Origin: Planctomycetota bacterium
GTDB taxonomy: Bacteria; Planctomycetota; SZUA-567; H5-PLA8
NCBI GenBank assembly: GCA_015075375.1
Contig: JABTUM010000001.1
Location: 1-64,000 of the forward strand
Direction of reading: 5' to 3'
DNA length: 64,000 bases
The position numbers and the translations under genes are program-made. Numbering within the stretch: position 1 is the first letter of the stretch; every line of letters begins with the position of its first letter. The notes below the pieces were generated by a model. It worked only from the letters and a program-made list of their open reading frames with translations, did not search any database and was not told the origin of the DNA. Positions 17,287 through 24,885 of the stretch are shown here, one piece after another.

Positions 17287-18231
17287 CTATTCCTGACCTA
17301 TTGGCTTCTGGTCAACCTGATGCTCACTAATTATACTCCTCAAATGATGGCTTAATGGACTACTGGGATCCAACGCGATAGCCTCATTCAGGACTCGAAT
17401 CTCACTTGACTCTTCGCCCAAGCCGTGCAGCACAACTGCTTTCAAGTAAAGCAATCGTTGTCGAGAAGGGATGGGGGCATCCGCTTTGAGAGAAGATTCG
17501 GAAATGACGGTCTGTGCTTCTTGAAACCGTTGTTCTTGGATCAGAGAAACGATACGAATGAATTTCCTACCCGTCTCATATTTTTCCTTGAGACCTGCCT
17601 CATTGTTCGGGTCAAACTTGATAACCTCGTCAATTTCACTGTCGTAGTCCTGTAACACGCCATCCTCTTGCAAGGACATTAGCGCTCTATCGAGTAATTC
17701 TGCTCTAGCTTTGCCCTCAGCTCTTTCACTCAAGGCAAAAAGCTCATCGCGATTTCTCAATTTTTCATCAAGCTGATCCAAGTGAACTACATAATCAGTA
17801 GCGCCACCAGGTTGATACCCTGTCCTTGCATAAGGCCTCCCTTTCGAATCAAGCAAGATAACAGTGGGAAAACCTTCAATGCGATACTTCCGTGCAAGTC
17901 GTTCATTTTGCTGGACCTGACGAAATAGCATTTTTTGAGTTCGAGGAAAATCTAACATTACAAGCACGAATTTATTCTTAGTGGCCTCCCGAAACTCTTG
18001 CGTGCCAACTACCTCATTATGAAGCTTTACGCACATCGGACACCAATCAGAGCCAGTGAACAAAACAAATAAGTTTAATTTATTTTTCTTCGCAACGTCC
18101 GCAGCCGCTTCAATATCTGAATACCAAGTGCCCTCATGGTCTACGCATAATGCGGTGCCGCAGAAACCAATCACTAGGCCCAAAGCCGCAGCGATAAGCA
18201 GCAACCCTCTCTTAATCGCCTTTTTGGTCAT
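17287..18231 (-). CDS. Exported thioredoxin-fold protein with TPR-like tail
   Basis: 314 residues. Signal peptide at 1-~30 (KRGLLLIAAALGLVIGFCGTALC). The thioredoxin domain has the active site WCPMC (C64, C67) and cis-Pro segment GFPTVILLDSKGRP, similar to thiol:disulfide reductases of the DUF255/Thioredoxin_7 type. The C-terminal half is helical; its end (RVLNEAIALDPSSPLSHHLRSI) reads as a TPR-like repeat. Expected in the periplasm, where it would reduce protein disulfides. Lies downstream of the YHS and TlpA-like genes in the same direction. Confidence 0.82.
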   Translation of the reverse strand: MTKKAIKRGLLLIAAALGLVIGFCGTALCVDHEGTWYSDIEAAADVAKKNKLNLFVLFTGSDWCPMCVKLHNEVVGTQEFREATKNKFVLVMLDFPRTQKMLFRQVQQNERLARKYRIEGFPTVILLDSKGRPYARTGYQPGGATDYVVHLDQLDEKLRNRDELFALSERAEGKARAELLDRALMSLQEDGVLQDYDSEIDEVIKFDPNNEAGLKEKYETGRKFIRIVSLIQEQRFQEAQTVISESSLKADAPIPSRQRLLYLKAVVLHGLGEESSEIRVLNEAIALDPSSPLSHHLRSIISEHQVDQKPIGQE

Positions 18232-18478
18232 TTGACGCCTCTTTATCTGAGACTTTAGAATCAGCCGACTTTGGCAAGGTCCGCACAGAAAAAATTAATT
18301 GTAGGCAGTTTTGACTACAATCTGATTGCGTTTGCTTCGGATTTCGACGGATCCTGTCGCGGAGCCACCTTGGTCATGGTTGGAGGTGGCGGTATCAGCG
18401 AAACCAATAGCAAAACTTGTACTTTACTCACTTACTTGTCCGGTGTGAGGTCTCCTCCCGAGTTCCCAGCCTTCCCTC

Positions 18479-18628
18479 CTAGCTGCCTTCACGGTACTCA
18501 CGTTGCTCAACCCGCCGAGTTTCTGGCTGCGAATCCTGCCCCGACCTTCCACAACCATTCATGGCGACCATAGAGGCAACGGCCGCAAGCATGGCCCAAA
18601 TCCAATTGCTTCCCAAGCACTTTTTCAC
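18479..18628 (-). CDS. 49-residue lipoprotein
   Basis: GTG start at 18628 chosen because AGGAGG lies seven bases upstream. KKCLGSNWIWAMLAAVASMVAMNGC is a signal peptide ending in a lipobox (MNGC); the mature peptide (CGRSGQDSQPETRRVEQREYREGS) is short and polar. A likely membrane-anchored peptide with no recognisable domain, encoded between the YHS protein and the thioredoxin protein. Confidence 0.55.
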   Translation of the reverse strand: MKKCLGSNWIWAMLAAVASMVAMNGCGRSGQDSQPETRRVEQREYREGS

Positions 18629-18797
18629 TCGAAAGCCTCCTAAGCACACACGCCAATCCCAAGCGGACTCGAAATTCAATGCCAACCTCAAGTTGTCAAG
18701 AATTGGTGACAGGGCCGGATGACTCTCAACCCTAGACTTCAAAGTCATCCAGGCCCATCTCCAAATCATTCACGCCGCGTAGTCAGAAAAATCTCTA

Positions 18798-19286
18798 CTA
18801 GCTACCCTCACGCCTTGGCACCCGTTGTCCGGACCCCTCATTCTTCTTCGGCTCTCCACCTGCGTATCGGCTTGGATTCTCCTCGAATTTCTTTTTGGCA
18901 TCCTGATTCGCGAATAGATAAATCTTCGAATCGTGGATGGCATAGATCGCCGGATTCCCCTTAACCTGCTGATGCATGTCAACTGAGCAGACATTACAGT
19001 AACCCATATTTTGAGCTGCAAACCGTTCTGGCTCCGCGTCAAACTTTTCCTTTATTTCCTTTGAGGGAAAGTAGTACTCAAGGCCTTGAAAGGTTGACTT
19101 GAATTCGGGCTTCCCTTTCACGGTCTTCCCACCGATTGCACATACGGCACAATTGCCGTCAAGAGCAACCTTTAGCTTTTGCGGGCCGCTGCCTTCTGCC
19201 TTGTTGCCTCCTTCGGCGGCAAGTGCCCAGCCGAATGCTAGAGTGGCTAACATGCATGCCGCCCATGTAGAATGCGGAAATCTCAT
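18798..19286 (-). CDS. Exported double YHS-domain protein
   Basis: 162 residues with signal peptide (CMLATLAFGWALAAEGG). Two YHS-like units follow: DGNCAVCAIGGKTVKGKPEFKSTFQGLEYYFPSKEIKEKFDAEPERF and GYCNVCSVDMHQQVKGNPAIYAIHDSKIYLFANQDAKKKFEENPSRY. Each has a Cys-x2-Cys and the aromatic/Phe pattern of this metal-associated domain. YHS domains occur with copper and heavy-metal transporters, consistent with neighbouring thiol-redox and mercury genes. Binding of metal is inferred. Confidence 0.8.
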   Translation of the reverse strand: MRFPHSTWAACMLATLAFGWALAAEGGNKAEGSGPQKLKVALDGNCAVCAIGGKTVKGKPEFKSTFQGLEYYFPSKEIKEKFDAEPERFAAQNMGYCNVCSVDMHQQVKGNPAIYAIHDSKIYLFANQDAKKKFEENPSRYAGGEPKKNEGSGQRVPRREGS

Positions 19287-19457
19287 CTCTCTCTCTCCAG
19301 TTGCCTCTTCTCCTGCCGCCCTCTGGCCTGCAGGTACTGTGTAAATTCGATTCGTTGGCGCGATTAAGTCAGAAAAGCAGGTCGGTAGACAACTTTGCTG
19401 GGAAGGTCTCTAGCTGAAGGAGAGTAAAAGTCAGTTGCACAAGAGCGAGGCTATAGC

Positions 19458-20018
19458 TTATTGAATTAGGTGTGCTACAACCATCTCTATAGTAGTGGCA
19501 TCCATACTTAGAGGATCTGAAACATAAACCTTCTTTCCATCGAACGAGAAGACAAATAGCGTTGGCGTAGCCAGCACTTCGTGCTTTTCGGCGAACCACG
19601 GTGCACAGTACAGAGGAAAGGTTACACGCCTGCCGGTATCTTCGAAGAACCTCTGTACACTCTCTTGCCGCGGATCGAATGCCAATCCGATCACAGCTAC
19701 CCCCCGTTTGCTCCATTCTGGCGCGAGCGAGGATAATTTTAATGCTTCCTCCATGCAAGGGCCGCACTTTTCCGCAAACACCTGAATCACGATATACTTG
19801 GCCTTGGAAGCCTGTAGTGTCGTTAGGAATTCTGCTTCTGCAAGTAAGGCACCTAGCTCACTTTTGACGACCGAAGACTCAACGGATTGCTTAAAGGAGG
19901 CCTCCTGAGCCGGCGGTTTGAGGTTTGGGGTATCCGGCGCTTGTGGCGCATTTCCGCAACCCCAGAGCAGAGGCGCGAGAAATGACGCTCCAAAAGCAAA
20001 GGCAACGAAACTTTTCAC
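19458..20018 (-). CDS. TlpA/ResA-like thioredoxin lipoprotein
   Basis: 186 residues. GTG start at 20018 overlaps the previous gene's TGA (GTGA). Lipobox LLWGC places the mature N-terminus at C21. Thioredoxin domain with CGPC (C85, C88), then LAFDPRQESVQRFFEDTGRRVTFPLY and the cis-Pro loop ATPTLFVF. Expected to act as a membrane-anchored thiol:disulfide reductase. The coupling to the upstream selenoprotein candidate suggests it may recycle it. Confidence 0.85.
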   Translation of the reverse strand: MKSFVAFAFGASFLAPLLWGCGNAPQAPDTPNLKPPAQEASFKQSVESSVVKSELGALLAEAEFLTTLQASKAKYIVIQVFAEKCGPCMEEALKLSSLAPEWSKRGVAVIGLAFDPRQESVQRFFEDTGRRVTFPLYCAPWFAEKHEVLATPTLFVFSFDGKKVYVSDPLSMDATTIEMVVAHLIQ

Positions 20019-21031
20019 TTGGCGAATTCCTTTACCTTGGTCAAAATCTCGTCTTCTCTAGGCCGGTCGGACCAGCTTCTTACACCTTCGCCGATATGCG
20101 CCCAGCGAACCACACCGCTCCTGTCGATTACGAATGTTGCTGGAGTATTGGATACGTCGGTGTGAATTCTCATCTGAAAGGCAACTCCGTACATGGAGCT
20201 GACCCAGAACCCGGAATCCGCCAACACGGTGATTGCGCCGCTCCTATCCTGCCACCATTTCACCCTGCACCGCTCGTGCGGGATGACAATGAATACCTTC
20301 GCTCCTGCTTCCTCGAACTGCTTCAAGCTGACACGCAGCTTGTTGGCTTGGCCAAGGCAGACGGGTCACCCATCCCCATAGTTGAATACCAACACAACCA
20401 CCTGCTTATCCTTGAAACTTGAAAGGCTCCACTCTTTCCCAGCGCTGTCTTTTAGCGCGAAGTCAGGTGCTGGCGCTCCTTCTTTCGCCGTATTAACGTT
20501 ATCGGAGGAAATCCTCAGAATCTGCTCGCGCACGTCTTCCTCCAAGGCCGCCGGGCGATCCAAAGCTCGAACGATGTGAAGAAGCACGTCTCCCTTCGTG
20601 TGCCTCGCTTTGGCCGCTTCCAGGGCCTTTATGGCATCTGGCGTGCGAATCTGCCCCAACGCGTCGGCGGCCGGCAACGCGACCTCCGGGCACTTGTCAT
20701 CAAGCAGGGCGACGAGCTTCGGCACAGCATTGTCGGCCTTAAGAAAGCCGAGTACGCGCGCACAGAACGCTCGAACTTGAAAGCTATCACTGTCCATGCC
20801 GTCCAGCAAAGACGGTACGGCCCGATCACCTAAGGCGATGAGGCGCCTCATGTTTAGCGCATAGGCTTTCCAACTATCGTCATCTACTGTTCGCCATGGC
20901 GTGCGATCATCGGGCCATGCCTTTTCAAATTCGGCTAGAATGGACCCGGGGTCATCCGCACTCAAAGCGCAATCCGCCATAGCGAAGATTGCGATGCCGA
21001 CGACAAGGATCCCAATCGGAATTGCCATCAT
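20015..21031 (-). CDS. HEAT-repeat peroxiredoxin-like selenoprotein (UGA = Sec)
   Basis: Read through one in-frame TGA (20366-20368) this is a 338-residue protein. Residues 1-~25 are a signal peptide; ~60-175 are HEAT-like repeats (NAVPKLVALLDD...VALPAADALGQIRTPDAIKAL). An AhpC/TSA-type domain starts at APAPDFALKDSAGKEWSLSSF. The TGA falls at residue 222 in GDG-U-PVCLGQ, the active-site position, giving a UxxC pair (U222, C225). Sequence after the TGA continues the same fold without a break (FEEAGAKVFIVIP, NTPATFVIDRSGVVRW). A perfect hairpin of bacterial SECIS type follows the UGA. The next gene starts by GTGA overlap with the distal stop, so translation must reach it. Likely an exported thiol peroxidase or oxidoreductase. 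Confidence 0.85.
20324..20342 (-). promoter_or_regulatory. Candidate bacterial SECIS hairpin 1
   Basis: On the transcript, stem CAAGCUG/CAGCUUG (7 bp, perfect) with loop CGUGU. The loop starts 31 bases after the UGA, within the 16-37 base range known for bacterial SECIS elements, and has G as its second base. Drives SelB-dependent Sec insertion if functional. Confidence 0.8.
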
Positions 21032-21263
21032 ATAGCCGCTCCTGCCGACCTACGCCTGTCCGAAATGTCGATGAATGCCTAGTGAAGTATATCCACTCAA
21101 TGCCCTTTCAGCAGTCAACTATTCCCAAAAATATGAAGCCGCTGCCTATGGGACCGCACACAAAGTGGACTCATTTCGCCCAACTTGGTGAATGTGCTTA
21201 TCGGAAGATCAAGTCGAGTAGACTTTATCCAATTGGAAGGATTCCAGAAAGCGAGCAACTCAG

Positions 21264-22865
21264 GTGAATAGTTGGGGACGAGTTCGATTGGGTATGAGAT
21301 CTCAAACTGTGAGAGAACGAGTATTTATCGCAAGTGGCATTGGGTTGCTGCTCCACTCCTATCTCCTTCAGAGGCTCAGTACTCGCTTCATCTTTGGCCA
21401 GGGCCACGAGCAGCGGCCCATTATTGACTTTTTAGGACTATGGGCACTTGCGTCAGTTCTGTATTTCGCGGCTGCCTGGGCCGTTCTCAAAACTGCCAAT
21501 CTAAGTTCCGCGCTTGAAGTTGCATCCAGGCGAGATTGGAGGTGCACATGGATCCTTTTCGTCGCGCTCGCCACACGCGTCTTGCTCATTTCAAGCAATC
21601 CCATTCAGGAGATTGATTACGCCCGTTACCTTTGGGATGGAGGAGTGCTTACTAATGGCGGAAATCCCTATGTCTATGCACCTGAAGAAATCGAGGTTCC
21701 TGACATCGCGGACTCTGAAATTAGGCGACTACAGAGGCTCATAAGCGCAGATTCGCTAGCGCGACAAGCCTTCTATCGCATCGAACATCGAGGCATCCGA
21801 ACGATTTATCCGCCACTGGCGCAAGCGGTATTTGCGCTCAGCCACTGGATAGCACCGTGGGATTTGATTGGACTTCGAATCGTGTTTCTTGGCTTCGAAT
21901 TCGGAGCAATCCTGTTGTTATTCGCCTTACTCCAAAGGCTTTCGCTCCAACCTGAGTGGGCGCTCATTTACGCGTGGTCGCCACTTGCGATTAAGGAACT
22001 GGCAAATAGCCCACATCTGGATGCCATCGTGGTTTTCTTCCTGACTCTGGTCGCATGGACATGGGTAAGCGGCAGAATTCTTCTTATGGCTGCGGCGCTG
22101 GGACTTGCGGTGTTGGCCAAGACGTTTCCTGTTCTGCTCGTACCCTCCGCTGCATTGGCCGTTGTCAGGCTCGTTGGCGTGCGCAAAGCGCTTGCATTCT
22201 GTATCGTCTTTTCCGCAGTTGTCTTCGCCGGGTATCTACCATTTTTACTAAATGGCGGCTCGAAAGTCTTTCATGGATTGGGCGCCTTCGCTTCGGAATG
22301 GCGGCAAAACGGAAGCCTCTATCCTCTTGTTGAAGGCTTCGTGGATTCCGGCTTTGGCTTCAAGGGCTCTTGGACGCTGGGTGAAACCACCCGCCCTGTG
22401 GCGGATTGGATCGCCCGATTTATTACTGGCGGACTTGTGGCTGCGGCAGCCCTTGGCGCAGGATTCTGGCCGGAGGGCCGCGCACGCCTTGCCTCGAACG
22501 ATGTCAGCCGGCGTCAAAATCTTCTGGCGCGCTGGCTGTTTGTCGTCGCCGTGCTATTTTTCTGCGCGCCCGCCGCCAATCCCTGGTACGTGACTTGGCT
22601 ACTGCCGTTTTTATGCATCGTACCCGTTCGAGGATTGCTCTTGCTGACGGCCACCGTCCCGTTCTATTACCTGCGCTTTTATTTCGAGTATCACGAAGAA
22701 AAGCTGCTCGCGGCAGGATGGACTCCGGAGCAGGCGTTCACGTGGACGTGTTGGTTTGAATATGCGCCGGTATTTCTTCTGTTGGCCGTAGATGGCTGGG
22801 CCTACCGGAAGCATCGCTCGAAGCCAAACCAGCTCTTATCAGTTGAAGGGACACAGCCAAAATAA
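21264..22865 (+). CDS. GT-C family glycosyltransferase, multipass membrane
   Basis: About 533 residues with a GTG at 21264 (an ATG at 21294 is the alternative). Around eleven hydrophobic segments. The early loop has NPIQEIDYARYLWDGGVLTNGGNPY, the Asp-rich first periplasmic loop of polyprenol-phosphate-dependent GT-C mannosyltransferases, and later WSPLAIKELANSPHLDAIVVF and NPWYVTWLLPF. Expected to transfer a sugar from a polyprenyl phosphate donor on the periplasmic face. Divergent from the redox cluster. Sugar and acceptor unknown. Confidence 0.82.
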   Translation: MNSWGRVRLGMRSQTVRERVFIASGIGLLLHSYLLQRLSTRFIFGQGHEQRPIIDFLGLWALASVLYFAAAWAVLKTANLSSALEVASRRDWRCTWILFVALATRVLLISSNPIQEIDYARYLWDGGVLTNGGNPYVYAPEEIEVPDIADSEIRRLQRLISADSLARQAFYRIEHRGIRTIYPPLAQAVFALSHWIAPWDLIGLRIVFLGFEFGAILLLFALLQRLSLQPEWALIYAWSPLAIKELANSPHLDAIVVFFLTLVAWTWVSGRILLMAAALGLAVLAKTFPVLLVPSAALAVVRLVGVRKALAFCIVFSAVVFAGYLPFLLNGGSKVFHGLGAFASEWRQNGSLYPLVEGFVDSGFGFKGSWTLGETTRPVADWIARFITGGLVAAAALGAGFWPEGRARLASNDVSRRQNLLARWLFVVAVLFFCAPAANPWYVTWLLPFLCIVPVRGLLLLTATVPFYYLRFYFEYHEEKLLAAGWTPEQAFTWTCWFEYAPVFLLLAVDGWAYRKHRSKPNQLLSVEGTQPK

Positions 22866-22904
22866 AGCACCACGTCCCACTCATCTTGGTGTGGCGTGGC
22901 GCTT
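22865..22904. terminator. Hairpin between convergent genes
   Basis: Arms 22865-22880 and 22889-22904 pair at 14 of 16 positions (one G-U), with an 8-nt loop, overlapping the stop of the glycosyltransferase gene and facing the minus-strand Cys-rich gene. No U-tract, so termination is likely but not textbook. Confidence 0.5.
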
Positions 22905-22923
22905 CAGGACTCCTCGTAGAATC

Positions 22924-23082
22924 CTACTTGCCCTGGTTGAGCGGGCAGCAGTTAGGGCAGGGTAGTTCCTCACCCGTTAGCGGGCAGGCGTAGGACCAAG
23001 CCTGCATGCTCGCATAGACTACGCCAGCGACCAAGAAAGGTAGAGCCAGCAAAGCTGGCCAGAGCCAACTTCTTCGCGCCAT
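22924..23082 (-). CDS. 52-residue Cys-rich membrane-anchored peptide of mer module
   Basis: ATG at 23082 with GGAGG upstream. MARRSWLWPALLALPFLVAGVVYA is one hydrophobic segment or signal; the tail is SYACPLTGEELPCPNCCPLNQGK with five... four clustered Cys (ACP, PCPNCCP). Too short for usual gene callers. Last gene after merR and the CopZ-MerT-MerP fusion on the same strand, so a periplasmic metal-binding or relay peptide is a fair guess. No known family recognised. Confidence 0.6.
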   Translation of the reverse strand: MARRSWLWPALLALPFLVAGVVYASMQAWSYACPLTGEELPCPNCCPLNQGK

Positions 23083-23158
23083 GATACGCTCCTCCAAACC
23101 AACCTAACGGTGTTCGTACTGCGCAAGGACCATCCCTGCACACCTCACGAACGGAAGT

Positions 23159-24325
23159 CTACTGCGAATCCGCGACCGACCCCGAGAAGCCAGAATCTTG
23201 GACGGCCTTGAGGATTTCTTCTTTCGGGAACGGGCAACACGCTTCGGTGGACACCACGACTTGCTTGTTCTTGAAGTCCACTCTCGCGTTCAGCACACCC
23301 GATACGCCTACGAGCGCCGTTTGCAGGGCCGCGGAGCAACCTTCGCAGTTCATTCCTTCGATGGCGATGGCCGTCTTCCTGACGAGCGGATTGGTCGCCG
23401 TGGATTCGCTTTCTACATGTTGGCTTGTCAAGAAGAATCCGACGTATTTAGGGAAGAAGAGGAACAGAATCGCCAGCAGCGTCACGACCCACAGCAGGGC
23501 CTTGTTCAACGTCAACATGGAGAAGCGCCGCTTTGCGTTCTCGTTCGGAACGGCACAGCAATCATGTTTTGTGGAACAGCAGTCGCCTTCCGTGGCAAGT
23601 GACTGACGGGAGCGGTAGGTGAAGTAGAACGCAGCCGCCAAGAAACCGAACGTCAGGACGATAAACACCGGTCTGTACGTATCCAAAACCCCAGCAATGC
23701 CTGCTCCCGAGACACCGAAAGCAAGCAGCACCAGCGGCAGCCAGCAGCAACTTGAGGCCATGACCGCTGAGAGGATCGTGCCCATTTTGCTGATCGTCTC
23801 AGCCTTGTTCCCGGACGACGTGGTGGATTTGAGTTCTGCTTTCGCCGCCTCGATGCCTTTGGCGACCGCACCGATGCAGCATGAGCCGGACGGGTTCTTG
23901 ACCTCGCACGCACAGCCGGGGTCCTTCATCTTCCGGCGAATGTCTTCCTGGGCGTCCGAGCGGCCTTTCGTGCGAAGTTCCTCCATGATCGTGGCGACCG
24001 AGTGGCCGAAACAGTAGCAGAGCGGACGTTCACCCGTCTTCTCCTTCACGCCGACCGAAACCCAAAGTTGGTTCTTTGTGAATGTGACCTCGTTTTGCTC
24101 CCCGAAATACACCACGTCGCATTCGGGCGAATCGCAAAACCGCCAGCCGGTATTTCCCGTCGACGGCTTGCAGCCGGATTCGCAAACCGACTTGTCAGGA
24201 ACGGCAACCTCCGCGGCGTACTCATTCTTGAGCAACGCCCGTACCGTTACTGGCTTAACGATCTTTCCATTCTTGCCGCACTTGGAACATTCCCTCGCCG
24301 TGGCTGTTGTCGTCGTCATGCTCAT
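23159..24325 (-). CDS. CopZ-like/MerT/MerP fusion mercuric transport protein
   Basis: 388 residues, three parts. Residues 10-165 are a Cys-rich CopZ N-terminal-like domain (CSKC, CESGC, CDSPEC, CYC, CAC, SCC), a zinc/2Fe-2S-binding module. Residues ~178-300 are MerT-like: membrane helix with the C193-C194 pair (ASSCCWLPLVLLAFG), a second helix pair, cytosolic Cys pairs at 249-250 and 256-257, and a further helix near 275-300. Residues ~315-388 are a MerP/HMA domain with GMNCEGC (C327, C330). Mercury would pass from the HMA domain through the membrane pairs. Its ATG overlaps the merR stop by four bases. Confidence 0.88.
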   Translation of the reverse strand: MSMTTTTATARECSKCGKNGKIVKPVTVRALLKNEYAAEVAVPDKSVCESGCKPSTGNTGWRFCDSPECDVVYFGEQNEVTFTKNQLWVSVGVKEKTGERPLCYCFGHSVATIMEELRTKGRSDAQEDIRRKMKDPGCACEVKNPSGSCCIGAVAKGIEAAKAELKSTTSSGNKAETISKMGTILSAVMASSCCWLPLVLLAFGVSGAGIAGVLDTYRPVFIVLTFGFLAAAFYFTYRSRQSLATEGDCCSTKHDCCAVPNENAKRRFSMLTLNKALLWVVTLLAILFLFFPKYVGFFLTSQHVESESTATNPLVRKTAIAIEGMNCEGCSAALQTALVGVSGVLNARVDFKNKQVVVSTEACCPFPKEEILKAVQDSGFSGSVADSQ

Positions 24326-24747
24326 CCTCTCCTTCTTGAAGTGCGAGGGCGTCCATCCAGTGCATCAAGAATGGGGCACTCCGAACCGCCGCCCTTTTCG
24401 CAACATTCCTGGGTCAGCCGGACCAGGGCTTTCTTCATCCGCTGCAACATCCTGATTTTTCCTTCAACGGCGGCAATCTTGGATTCCGCTTTTGCTCTCA
24501 CATTCTTACAGCACGTGCCTGGCTCAATCCGCAAAGAAAGAAGTTCCTTGATTTCGTTCAGTGTGAAACCGAGTTCCTTCGCCCTCTGAATGAACATTAA
24601 CCGAGAGATGACTTCCTCATCGAACTGCCGGTAGCCGGATTGGGTTCGTTCTGGTTTTGCCAGCAATCCTTCCCTTTCGTAGAACCGCACCGTCTCGATG
24701 CCGACGCCAGAGCGGATGGCAATTTGACCGATGGTCAGGAGCTTCAT
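24322..24747 (-). CDS. merR: MerR-family mercury-responsive regulator
   Basis: 141 residues. N-terminal winged HTH (TIGQIAIRSGVGIETVRFYEREGLL), long dimerisation helix, and Cys at C79/C80, C115/C116 and C124. These match the three Hg-binding positions of MerR (classically C82, C117, C126). It should bind its own promoter and twist it open when Hg(II) binds. Unlike classical Gram-negative mer operons, it is the first gene of the operon rather than divergent. Confidence 0.92.
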   Translation of the reverse strand: MKLLTIGQIAIRSGVGIETVRFYEREGLLAKPERTQSGYRQFDEEVISRLMFIQRAKELGFTLNEIKELLSLRIEPGTCCKNVRAKAESKIAAVEGKIRMLQRMKKALVRLTQECCEKGGGSECPILDALDGRPRTSRRRG

Positions 24748-24775
24748 GGCTTGGACTCCTCTACTTCATGTCTCG

Positions 24776-24807
24776 ATTATAAACCCCGTACCATACTACG
24801 GAGTCAA
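24776..24807 (-). promoter_or_regulatory. MerR-type promoter/operator
   Basis: On the minus strand, -35 TTGACT (24807-24802) and -10 TATAAT (24781-24776) are separated by 20 bases, the over-long spacer typical of MerR-controlled promoters. The spacer holds a dyad, CCGTA..TACGG, like the mer operator. It sits 28 bases before the merR start. Confidence 0.88.
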
Positions 24808-24885
24808 GTAGGAACTTTCCGCTACCCACATTTTGACAGTCAATAATCTGAGGCTGGGATTCACCAAGAATGGAACAGCTTGAAC

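Noticed and set aside
20015..20368. Nonsense mutation (pseudogene) as the explanation of the TGA in the peroxiredoxin-like gene
   Set aside because: The TGA is exactly at the active-site residue, the downstream frame is intact and coupled to the next gene, and a SECIS-type hairpin is in place.
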